In this document: piece by piece, positions 1 to 6,417 of the stretch
How positions within the stretch are numbered: the stretch's first letter is position 1
How the letters are laid out: each line of letters begins with the position of its first letter
Origin: Flavobacteriia bacterium
GTDB lineage: Bacteria > Bacteroidota > Bacteroidia > Flavobacteriales > Schleiferiaceae
DNA length: 9,949 bases
NCBI GenBank assembly: GCA_949516455.1
Contig: CATILC010000136.1
Location: 1-9,949 of the forward strand
Direction: 5' to 3'
Notes under the pieces: model-generated
What the model saw: only the letters and a program-made list of their open reading frames with translations
What the model was told of the DNA's origin: nothing
The model's database searches: none
Program-made: the position numbers and the translations under genes

Positions 1-1016
1 TCCAGTCCATTGACCGTTCGTCCGTAAAAGTCGAACGAGGCATCCCGGAAGGCCTGAGGAAGCGCTGTGCTGAAGTGACGAAGGGTATGCCATTGCAGAT
101 AGGCCCTCCAGGTCTCCAGGTCCTCATCGGCAAATAAGGCATTCAGTGAGGTGATGTATTCCGGCTGGGCGCAAAGCAAGGTATCTCCTTCGAAGCCAAT
201 GGAACCAAACAGTGCGGCCACATCGAAAGAGGGCAATAGAGCGGCGAATGCATCTGCCGACATCTTGTTGTAGGTCCTATCTGGATCCCTGAGTTCTGAG
301 CGGCTCATCTGGACCTGTGCCATAGAGGTTTCCAAACGCAGGATGGCCTGTGCTTTGTCTTCCGCATTGTCGATGCCTGCCAACTCAAGGAAGGCAGCGA
401 TCAGCTGGGTATAAGCCAGACGAATGGAGTCATTCTTGGGCGCCTCATCCAAGTAGTAGTCGCGATCGGGAAGGCCCAATCCGCTCTGGCTGATCTGGAA
501 GATGTTGACCCCGGAATTCTTGTCATCGGGGGAAGCATAGGTAGAGAACGGCGTGGAAATACCTCTTTTTTTCATCCCTGCCAGAACCACGGGCAAGTCG
601 CTTCGATCAGACAGTTCATCATAGGGCGAAAGGATCCTGGCCAGATTCGCCGCTCCCTGCTCTTCGATGGCCACAGTGTCGATAGCGGTCTTGTAGTGAT
701 CCTTGATCTTTTGCTGGTAGCTGCCCTCGGGATATTCATTTTCCTCCAATCGATCCAACAATGCACGGATCCGATGTCTGTTCTCCTCGATCAATAGGTT
801 GAAACTTCCCCAGCGCCCTTCGCTCGGTGGAATGGGATTCTGCTCCTTCCATCCACCAGAAGTATAGGAGGCAAAATCTGCACAGGGGTCCACATCCGTA
901 TCGAACCATTCCGGATCGAATCCTGTGAAGTCAGACGAAGAGGATCCATTGGCCGTCGGCCCATCGGAGCAGGCGACCACAGTGGCCAGGCCCATCAGAC
1001 AGAGGTACTTTTTCAT
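1..1016 (-). CDS. M13 family (neprilysin-type) zinc metallopeptidase, lipoprotein, 3' part outside window
   Basis: About 338 N-terminal residues are present and the frame is still open at base 1. The start is the ATG at 1016, 17 bases after the stop of the M61 gene. The N-terminus is a lipoprotein signal (MKKYLCLMGL, lipobox TVVAC, Cys16 as predicted lipidation site), so the mature protein should be anchored in the cell envelope facing the periplasm or cell surface. After a Ser-rich linker comes the typical M13 opening (FDPEWFDTDVDPCADF, then SGGWKEQNPIPP around residues 53-64) and later the family signature GLGLPDRDYYL near residue 185. The sequence at the left edge (DFYGRTVNGL) fits the middle of the M13 N-terminal domain. 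The catalytic HExxH and the third zinc ligand lie beyond the window, so activity cannot be judged. M13 enzymes cleave small peptides, and here a role in peptide turnover at the envelope is inferred. No Shine-Dalgarno is seen. It is probably co-transcribed with the M61 and OsmC genes. Confidence 0.93.
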   Translation of the reverse strand, partial: MKKYLCLMGLATVVACSDGPTANGSSSSDFTGFDPEWFDTDVDPCADFASYTSGGWKEQNPIPPSEGRWGSFNLLIEENRHRIRALLDRLEENEYPEGSYQQKIKDHYKTAIDTVAIEEQGAANLARILSPYDELSDRSDLPVVLAGMKKRGISTPFSTYASPDDKNSGVNIFQISQSGLGLPDRDYYLDEAPKNDSIRLAYTQLIAAFLELAGIDNAEDKAQAILRLETSMAQVQMSRSELRDPDRTYNKMSADAFAALLPSFDVAALFGSIGFEGDTLLCAQPEYITSLNALFADEDLETWRAYLQWHTLRHFSTALPQAFRDASFDFYGRTVNGL

Positions 1017-1033
1017 TTGTGGCTTTGTTTTTC

Positions 1034-2896
1034 TCATTGATTTATCCAGGACCTTCTCAACTCGATCTGTTGCGCATTTGGGGCATCGTCAACGCCCATG
1101 ATGTGCCTGTAGGTGACAGGATAGCTCGATGCTTTTCCCTTGAGTTTCTTTTTCTTCCACTTGCCTTTCTTTTCCCGCAGCACCACCATCTCCACTTTGT
1201 CTCCCGGACGCGTGTCCGAGTAGAAAGAACTGAATATGTCCCGGGCACTTTCGATGTTCAATTCCTCCCCCTGCAACGCCAATAGGCGGTCGCCGCTCAT
1301 CAATCCGAGGTCTTCACCCATGGGGCTCAGTCCTTCATCATCGTAGAGGAACAACAATTCTTGTTCGGGATCGTAAGAAATGGACAGTTCCCCAAAACCA
1401 ACCTGATCGACGGCACGGGCTTCTTCATATAAAATGCCCGCCTCCGCCAGCAATCCTTGCAGCGGCAATGGTGCAGCTCCCTCCACATATCTGGCAAAGA
1501 ATTCATCGAGTCCACTGCCCCAGCGATCTGACAGGTAGCCAAAGAGGGCATCGTCCACAAAAAAGGTATCCGGACCAAAATGCTGACCCAGGTCGTTCAT
1601 CATATCCAGCAAGCCGTGCTTCCCCTGACTCTCGACTCGCAACTGGAGATCCAAACACATGGCGATCATGGCGCCTTTGTCGTAGACGCTGTTGTACTCC
1701 TCATTGAAAAGATCGAGGACGTGCTCGCTCATCACTGTCATGGGCAGGTAGGGATCGTAATTGTCTGCAGAACGCAACTTGCTTTCGAGCTCCGAGATGA
1801 ACTCCTCAAAAGACATCAGGCCCTGCCGGACCTGGACGAGAACAGAAGTATACTCAGTGACCCCTTCGTACAGCCAGAGGTGCTTGGACATGCTCGGCGA
1901 ATAGAAATCGAAGTCATTGATCTGCTGAGCATGAATGGCCAGTGGTGTCACGATGTGCAGGAATTCATGCGCCACGATGTTCCTTATCTCCTGGCCCATG
2001 AGTTCAGGATCGAATTCGGGCAAATAGAGCACCGTACTCGTCTGATGTTCCAATGCACCATATCCCATCACCGACGGATCGGGCAGATCGGCGTAGATCA
2101 GGATGACATATCGATCGGTGGGAAGGGTTCCGCCGAGATAGCTGCCTATGGCCTCGAGAACGGGCGCAGAGGATGCCAGCGCATCGGAAGCCGTGAGCGT
2201 TCCTCCTGCCGAATGGACCGCCACAGTCACGCGGGTGGAACCCACCATGGTGCTGACCGTATCGGGTTGTGCATAGAGAATGGGGCGGTCGTGCAACTCA
2301 AAATAGGATCGGGCCAAAAAGCGGTCCAGTGTATCCGAAGAAGCGATCCGCTCCAGCGCGGTGCTGCCCCACATTGAGGCGGGCTTCTCCACATCCAGTG
2401 TATAAGGAAGGTTCTTGGCGCTTTGGATGTAGCCGACCATTCCAAAGAGATTGAGGAGAAAGGCATCCGAACCAAAGCCAGTACCACCCGGACGAAAGAT
2501 GCGGTCATCCGGTTCGTCCGCTGCGTCAAAACTGTCGTCAATGCGGTATTGGATGCGGTACAATTCGCTGGCGCGAAGGATTCGCCATTTGTTCGTGTCC
2601 ATCCGCTGCACAGGAAGGGTATCTCCTCTCGAATCCGTGGCGACAAAAGAAGAGACGAAGCGGCCAAAGTCCGAAACGTCATAGGTGCCCGGCACCACAC
2701 GCGGCATGATGTAGTAGGCTGTATCCCTTTCGATCAGCGCAGGGATCAATTCCACAAGCAGCCGATCTTCTTCGTACGAGTGGGTGGAAATGAATACCTG
2801 ACATTCATTGGCGCGCTGGATGGGCAGTTCCTTGAACTGGGCATTTGCACTGAAGCCGAACAGACAAGCCAAGAATATGGACCATCTACCCTTCAT
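1034..2896 (-). CDS. M61 family (glycyl aminopeptidase-like) metallopeptidase with C-terminal PDZ domain
   Basis: A complete 620-residue protein. Residues 1-19 form a Sec signal peptide (WSIFLACLFGFSANA, cleavage before QF), so it is exported. Residues about 25-215 are the M61 N-terminal beta domain, and the catalytic domain follows. The zinc site is visible: HEFLH at 310-314 (His310, Glu311, His314) and WLYEGVTEY at 341-349, with Glu344 as likely third ligand. YDKGAM at 405-410 is the usual M1/M61-type downstream motif. A PDZ-like domain spans about 515-590 (GLMSGDRLLALQG at 531-543) and carries a lysine-rich stretch (KKGKWKKKKLKGK, 576-588). M61 enzymes are aminopeptidases with a preference for small N-terminal residues; the substrate here is unknown. 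The start overlaps the last 11 bases of the OsmC gene, suggesting translational coupling. The M13 gene follows after 17 bases, so two envelope peptidases are made together. Confidence 0.95.
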   Translation of the reverse strand: MKGRWSIFLACLFGFSANAQFKELPIQRANECQVFISTHSYEEDRLLVELIPALIERDTAYYIMPRVVPGTYDVSDFGRFVSSFVATDSRGDTLPVQRMDTNKWRILRASELYRIQYRIDDSFDAADEPDDRIFRPGGTGFGSDAFLLNLFGMVGYIQSAKNLPYTLDVEKPASMWGSTALERIASSDTLDRFLARSYFELHDRPILYAQPDTVSTMVGSTRVTVAVHSAGGTLTASDALASSAPVLEAIGSYLGGTLPTDRYVILIYADLPDPSVMGYGALEHQTSTVLYLPEFDPELMGQEIRNIVAHEFLHIVTPLAIHAQQINDFDFYSPSMSKHLWLYEGVTEYTSVLVQVRQGLMSFEEFISELESKLRSADNYDPYLPMTVMSEHVLDLFNEEYNSVYDKGAMIAMCLDLQLRVESQGKHGLLDMMNDLGQHFGPDTFFVDDALFGYLSDRWGSGLDEFFARYVEGAAPLPLQGLLAEAGILYEEARAVDQVGFGELSISYDPEQELLFLYDDEGLSPMGEDLGLMSGDRLLALQGEELNIESARDIFSSFYSDTRPGDKVEMVVLREKKGKWKKKKLKGKASSYPVTYRHIMGVDDAPNAQQIELRRSWINQ

Positions 2897-3296
2897 CGGT
2901 CCCGTATCTGATTTCGTGCGTGATCTCTGCCGCCTTGGCCAGCATGGCCGTCACCCCGCAGTAGCGCGTCAGGGAAAGATGCACGGCTTTTTCCATTTTG
3001 GGCCGGGCCTCCTCATGCATGCCCAAGACCGTATAGACAACATGGATGCGGTCGTAGTATCTCGGGTGCTCCTCGGTCAGTTTGCCACTTACAGCGATGT
3101 GCAACTCGCCAAAATCCGCACGCATCTTCCGAAGCAGGGATACCATGTCAATGCCGGTGCAACCCGCGAGCGATACCAGCAACAGCTGCTTCGGACTCGG
3201 CCCTTGCTCTGTTCCGCCAATGTCCTTGTGCCCATCGATGACGAGGGCATGACCCTGCAGCTGGGTGCGAAAATCCATTCCGCCCGTGCTGCTCAT
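2886..3296 (-). CDS. OsmC-family protein (thiol-dependent peroxide-reductase fold)
   Basis: With the ATG at 3296 the protein has 136 residues, the usual size of short YhfA-like OsmC proteins. The fold signature is clear: GHALVIDG near the N-terminus, GPSPKQLLLVSLAGCTGIDMV at about 32-52 (Cys46), and KMEKAVHLSLTRYCGVTAML at about 100-119 (Cys113). OsmC/Ohr relatives reduce organic or fatty-acid hydroperoxides with this cysteine pair; for this subgroup the substrate is not established. It has no signal peptide and should be cytoplasmic. The frame can be extended to a GTG at 3383, but that adds 29 residues unlike the family and would leave only 49 bases to the divergent wzz-like gene, so I prefer the ATG. 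It is the first gene of the proposed minus-strand operon; its last codons and stop overlap the M61 start by 11 bases. Confidence 0.93.
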   Translation of the reverse strand: MSSTGGMDFRTQLQGHALVIDGHKDIGGTEQGPSPKQLLLVSLAGCTGIDMVSLLRKMRADFGELHIAVSGKLTEEHPRYYDRIHVVYTVLGMHEEARPKMEKAVHLSLTRYCGVTAMLAKAAEITHEIRYGTDEG

Positions 3297-3324
3297 TTCT
3301 ATGTGATGATCAAAAGTCAAAGCA

Positions 3325-3332
3325 GAAAGATA
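3325..3332 (-). promoter_or_regulatory. Possible -7 box for the OsmC-M61-M13 operon
   Basis: Read on the minus strand this is TATCTTTC, 7 of 8 to the Bacteroidota -7 consensus TAnnTTTG. A TTG lies 23 bases further upstream, which fits the -33 element. Transcription would begin some 20-25 bases before the ATG at 3296. The single mismatch and the AT-rich context make this weak. If correct, it supports the ATG at 3296 over the upstream GTG, because the box lies inside the extended frame. Confidence 0.22.
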
Positions 3333-3401
3333 TTTCAAGGGAGCGAAACCATCAGCAATATTGTAGGAATTCTTCTGTTCCACTCTGCAATGACCTTTTT
3401 T

Positions 3402-3409
3402 TAGCTTTG
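3402..3409 (+). promoter_or_regulatory. Bacteroidota -7 promoter box upstream of the wzz-like gene
   Basis: TAGCTTTG is an exact match to TAnnTTTG, the -7 element recognised by the main sigma factor of Bacteroidota. It ends 23 bases before the ATG at 3433, implying a short leader of roughly 15-20 bases. The -33 side is weak: only a CTG about 24 bases upstream. It lies in the divergent region between the OsmC operon and the wzz-wzy pair, exactly where a promoter is needed. Confidence 0.45.
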
Positions 3410-3432
3410 CCCACCATCTTTAGCCATCCCTG

Positions 3433-4455
3433 ATGAAAGGAACTCCGCAGGAAGAGCAGTACTTCGAATCGACCAACATCATTCTGTATATCTACAACTG
3501 GCGCCGCCCGCTGCTCATAGCGAGTGTGATCGGTGCTGTGTTGTCCACGGTCTTCTCAGGACCCAGATTCATCACGCCCTTGTTCAAGTCGGAAGTGGTG
3601 GTCTTCCCCTCAACGACCCATTCTGTTTCGCGTGCTGTTCTGCCCCAGAACTTTCCCTCGGGGAGCGATGTGATGGAATTCGGCGACGAACAAGAAGCCG
3701 AGAATCTGCTTCAGGTGCTCAACTCCGATGAGATCCGCCAGCGCATCATCGACTCCTACGACCTGATGCGTCACTATCGCATACCAAAAGATTCAAAATT
3801 CCGCTACACCGCCCTGAACAAAGCCTATGAGAATCGGGTGCAATTCAGCCGGACAGAATTCATGTCGGTGGTCATCACCGTTTTGGATTCCGATCCGGAT
3901 ACCGCGGCATTGATCGCCAACGACATCAGCGATCTGCTCAATGAAGTCAAAGGGCGCATCAAGAAGGAACGCGCCATCAAAGGCTTGCAGATCGTGGAGC
4001 AGGAATTCCTCAACCTGCGGAGTGAACTGGACAGCATGGAATTCGAACTCACCAAGCTCAGGGAACGGGGCGTCCACGACTATGAATCGCAGGCAGAGGT
4101 CTTCTCCGAACAACTGGGCATCGCCATTGTGAAAGGCAACGACAAAGCCGCACGTCAGATACAACTCCGCCTGGACACGCTGGCAAAATACGGGAGCTTC
4201 TACGTGGCCCTTCGGGACGAGAGCCGGATCCTCAAAGACGAACTGGTGCGTCTAAAGACCCGTTACGATCAGGCGAAAGTGGATGTATACCAAACCCTAC
4301 CCGAGACCTTCCTGGTGAACCGGGCCTTCCCGGCCGAACGCAAGACCTTCCCGAAGCGCTCTCTGATCGTTCTGATCTCGACTCTGGGCACTTTCCTATT
4401 CACTCTGGTCTGCATCATCATCACAGACACCATCCGCAGCCAAAAGAAGGCCTGA
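3433..4455 (+). CDS. Wzz-like polysaccharide co-polymerase / chain-length determinant
   Basis: A 340-residue protein with the two-membrane-helix layout of PCP-1 (Wzz) proteins. A short cytoplasmic N-terminus (to about residue 25) leads into TM1 (about 27-43, LLIASVIGAVLSTVF), followed by the conserved beta segment FKSEVVVFPS (51-60). A long periplasmic part contains charged helices likely to form coiled coils (about 165-285), then the Pro-rich approach to TM2 (AFPAERKTFPKRS, 298-310) and TM2 (about 310-331). There is no C-terminal tyrosine kinase domain, so it is not a Wzc/PCP-2a protein. Wzz proteins set the number of repeat units added by the Wzy polymerase to O-antigen or related glycans. 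The next gene, a Wzy/WaaL-type protein, starts only 4 bases after this stop, which supports the assignment. No Shine-Dalgarno precedes the ATG. Confidence 0.88.
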   Translation: MKGTPQEEQYFESTNIILYIYNWRRPLLIASVIGAVLSTVFSGPRFITPLFKSEVVVFPSTTHSVSRAVLPQNFPSGSDVMEFGDEQEAENLLQVLNSDEIRQRIIDSYDLMRHYRIPKDSKFRYTALNKAYENRVQFSRTEFMSVVITVLDSDPDTAALIANDISDLLNEVKGRIKKERAIKGLQIVEQEFLNLRSELDSMEFELTKLRERGVHDYESQAEVFSEQLGIAIVKGNDKAARQIQLRLDTLAKYGSFYVALRDESRILKDELVRLKTRYDQAKVDVYQTLPETFLVNRAFPAERKTFPKRSLIVLISTLGTFLFTLVCIIITDTIRSQKKA

Positions 4456-4459
4456 GCGC

Positions 4460-5920
4460 ATGGAAAAGACCCTCGGAAAAAAATGGGTCTACGGACTGAC
4501 GGCCGCTTTCCTGCTGCTGAACAGCTTCTTGATCGTCAAGCAGTTCTTCTGGCTCTCGCTCCTTCCCGTTGTGATCGCCGTGATCGGAATGGCTTTTTAC
4601 TCGCTGGATAAACTGCTGTATCTGACCGTTTTCCTGACGCCGCTTTCCATCAGCGTGGAAGAGTTGGATCTGGGGGTCAGCATGAATCTGCCCACCGAAC
4701 CACTCTTTTTTGGCATCATGCTTCTGTTCTTTCTGAAGCTGATGATCGATGATGGTTTCGACACCGCTTTCCTGCGGCATCCGCTTACTCTGATGATCGG
4801 TCTGCAGCTGGCCTGGATGCTTATGACCAGTGTCAGCAGCAGCATGCCCCTTGTTTCCCTCAAACATATGCTGGTCCGTCTGTGGTCGGTCACTGCCCTG
4901 TACTTTGTGATGTCGCGTCTTTTCACCTCCGAACGCAATTTGAGCCGCTTCCTTTGGCTCTACCTCATTCCGCTGGCCGTTGTCATCCTCTTTACCACCT
5001 ATGTGCACTGGACACGTGGTTTCAGCAAAACAGGCTCGGTGAATGCGATGTATCCATTCATCAAGGAGCACACCTCATATGGAGCCATCATCGGACTGTA
5101 CATCCCTGCTTCTTTTGCACTGGCCTTCTTGAGAAAAAGCCGAATGGACAAGAGGGCCTTTGCCCTATTCATCTTCCTCATCGTGACCACCGGACTGGTG
5201 CTTTCCTACACACGGGCCGCCTGGGTGAGCGTTGCAGCTTCGCTCGGAGTGATGGTGCTGCTCCTGCTGCGCATTCGGGTCTGGGCCTTTTGGCTGCTAA
5301 CGGCCGCCGTTGCTGGCGGCATTCTTCTGAATCTCGATCCCATCATCGACCGTTTGTCGAGCAACAACCAGGATTCAAGCGATGATCTGGGGGAACATGT
5401 CGAATCCATTTCCAATATTTCGACAGACGCTTCCAATCTGGAACGCATCAACCGCTGGAATTCCGCATTGAAGATGTTCGAGGAAAGGCCCATTGTCGGA
5501 TTTGGACCCGGCACCTACCAATTCCAGTATGCGCCCTACCAGAATCCGCGTCAAAAGACCATCATCAGCACCAACAACGGCGATGTGGGCAATGCGCACT
5601 CAGAATACATCGGTCCGCTCGCCGAACAGGGACTGCCCGGTATGTTGCTGGTCTTATTGTTTCTGATCATCCTTTCCCGAACAGCCGTACGCGTGATCTA
5701 CCGCAGCCGATCGCCTTCTGAACGATTGCTGGCCACCGCACTGTTCATGGGTCTGGTGAGTTACTTCACCCACGGACTGCTGAACAACTTCCTCGATATG
5801 GACAAAGCAGCTGTCCCGGTCTGGGGATTTTCAGCCGCATTGGTCATGATGGATCTCGGGCGTATTCGCTGGTCGGACGACGATTCCTCTGATCAGAGTC
5901 CGAGCGCTTCGAGTACCTGA
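4460..5920 (+). CDS. O-antigen polymerase/ligase family membrane protein (Wzy_C type)
   Basis: A 486-residue polytopic membrane protein with about ten to twelve hydrophobic segments between residue 10 and 465. The Wzy_C features are visible: LSYTRAAWV (248-256, with the conserved Arg252), a large soluble loop from about 292 to 390, RINRWNSALKMF then GFGPGTY (347-353), and NAHSEYIGPLAEQGLPG (378-394), which is the H-N/S-x-Y...E-x-G-x-x-G motif before the last helices. Family members either polymerise undecaprenyl-linked repeat units (Wzy) or transfer glycans to lipid A core or proteins (WaaL, PglL-like); sequence alone does not separate these. The directly preceding Wzz-like gene favours a polymerase. 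The C-terminal tail (WSDDDSSDQSPSASST) is hydrophilic and acidic/Ser-rich, and its last 28 bases overlap the convergent bcp gene. Confidence 0.9.
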   Translation: MEKTLGKKWVYGLTAAFLLLNSFLIVKQFFWLSLLPVVIAVIGMAFYSLDKLLYLTVFLTPLSISVEELDLGVSMNLPTEPLFFGIMLLFFLKLMIDDGFDTAFLRHPLTLMIGLQLAWMLMTSVSSSMPLVSLKHMLVRLWSVTALYFVMSRLFTSERNLSRFLWLYLIPLAVVILFTTYVHWTRGFSKTGSVNAMYPFIKEHTSYGAIIGLYIPASFALAFLRKSRMDKRAFALFIFLIVTTGLVLSYTRAAWVSVAASLGVMVLLLLRIRVWAFWLLTAAVAGGILLNLDPIIDRLSSNNQDSSDDLGEHVESISNISTDASNLERINRWNSALKMFEERPIVGFGPGTYQFQYAPYQNPRQKTIISTNNGDVGNAHSEYIGPLAEQGLPGMLLVLLFLIILSRTAVRVIYRSRSPSERLLATALFMGLVSYFTHGLLNNFLDMDKAAVPVWGFSAALVMMDLGRIRWSDDDSSDQSPSASST

Positions 5921-6357
5921 GCCGTCGGCTCTTTGGTCTTGACCTTGGTGAAGATCTTCTCGATCGTGCCTTTCTCGTCGATAATGAAGGTTTCCCTGTG
6001 GATACCGTCGTATTCGCGCCCCATGAATTTCTTGTTGCCCCAAACGCCGTAGGCATTGATCACCTCGCGTTCGGTATCGGCAATAAGGGGGAATGGGAGG
6101 TCGAATTTGTCGACGAATTTCTTGTGTGACTTTTCGCTGTCGGCACTCACCCCAATGACCTGAATGCCGTGTCCGGCCAATTCCTTGTCGTGGTCCCGGA
6201 AATCACAGGCCTCAGCCGTGCAGCCGGGCGTATTGTCCTTTGGATAGAAATAAAGGACCACTTTCTTTCCTGCGTGATCGGATAGTTTGATGGTCTGTCC
6301 GTTCTGATCGATCCCTTCAAAGGCAGGGGCGGGATCGCCTTCTTTCAAATGCGTCAT
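5893..6357 (-). CDS. bcp: Thioredoxin-dependent peroxiredoxin, Bcp/PrxQ family
   Basis: The protein has 154 residues from the ATG at 6357, the standard length for Bcp. The thioredoxin fold opens with MTHLKEGDPAPAF and IKLSDHAGKKVVLYFYPKDNTPGCT (about 23-47). Cys46 in TPGCT is the peroxidatic cysteine and Cys51, five residues on, is the resolving cysteine typical of PrxQ alpha-type enzymes. Further conserved parts are VIGVSADS (67-74), FPLIADTE (89-96) and RETFIIDEKG (121-130). It reduces hydrogen peroxide and organic hydroperoxides with electrons from thioredoxin in the cytoplasm. The reading frame stays open upstream through alkB on the opposite strand, but that part is antisense shadow; family alignment fixes the start at 6357. 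It is divergent from alkB (60 bases between starts) and overlaps the polymerase gene tail to tail by 28 bases. Confidence 0.97.
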   Translation of the reverse strand: MTHLKEGDPAPAFEGIDQNGQTIKLSDHAGKKVVLYFYPKDNTPGCTAEACDFRDHDKELAGHGIQVIGVSADSEKSHKKFVDKFDLPFPLIADTEREVINAYGVWGNKKFMGREYDGIHRETFIIDEKGTIEKIFTKVKTKEPTAQVLEALGL

Positions 6358-6360
6358 CTT

Positions 6361-6387
6361 GCTGTTTTTGTCAAAATAAAAAACAGC
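6361..6387. repeat. Perfect inverted repeat in the bcp/alkB divergent region
   Basis: GCTGTTTTT (6361-6369) and AAAAACAGC (6379-6387) are perfect reverse complements of 9 bases, separated by 9 bases. The dyad starts 4 bases upstream of the bcp start codon and covers the likely bcp promoter or leader. It could be an operator for a dimeric regulator or a hairpin in the bcp leader. The A/T-rich inner arms and missing GC stem plus U-tract argue against a terminator. Confidence 0.5.
6372..6379 (-). promoter_or_regulatory. Possible -7 box for bcp
   Basis: On the minus strand this reads TTATTTTG, 7 of 8 to TAnnTTTG, located 14 bases upstream of the bcp ATG. No clear TTG is found at the -33 distance. 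It sits inside the spacer of the 9-base inverted repeat, so a protein bound to that repeat would block it. Support is weak. Confidence 0.22.
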
Positions 6388-6417
6388 CGCTGATTGTTCA
6401 CATGATCTGAACCAGCC

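Noticed and set aside
1580..2911. Long plus-strand open frames (265 and 162 residues) opposite the M61 gene
   Set aside because: They are shadows of the M61 coding frame: no family motif, His/Arg-rich odd composition, and no matching promoter.
3297..3383. GTG at 3383 as start of the OsmC gene
   Set aside because: It adds 29 residues not typical of the family, uses a rarer start codon, and would take up most of the divergent promoter region.
4421..5071. 216-residue minus-strand open frame opposite the wzz/wzy pair
   Set aside because: Gln/His/Lys-rich composition without hydrophobic core; it is the antisense of a membrane-protein gene, which typically gives such frames.
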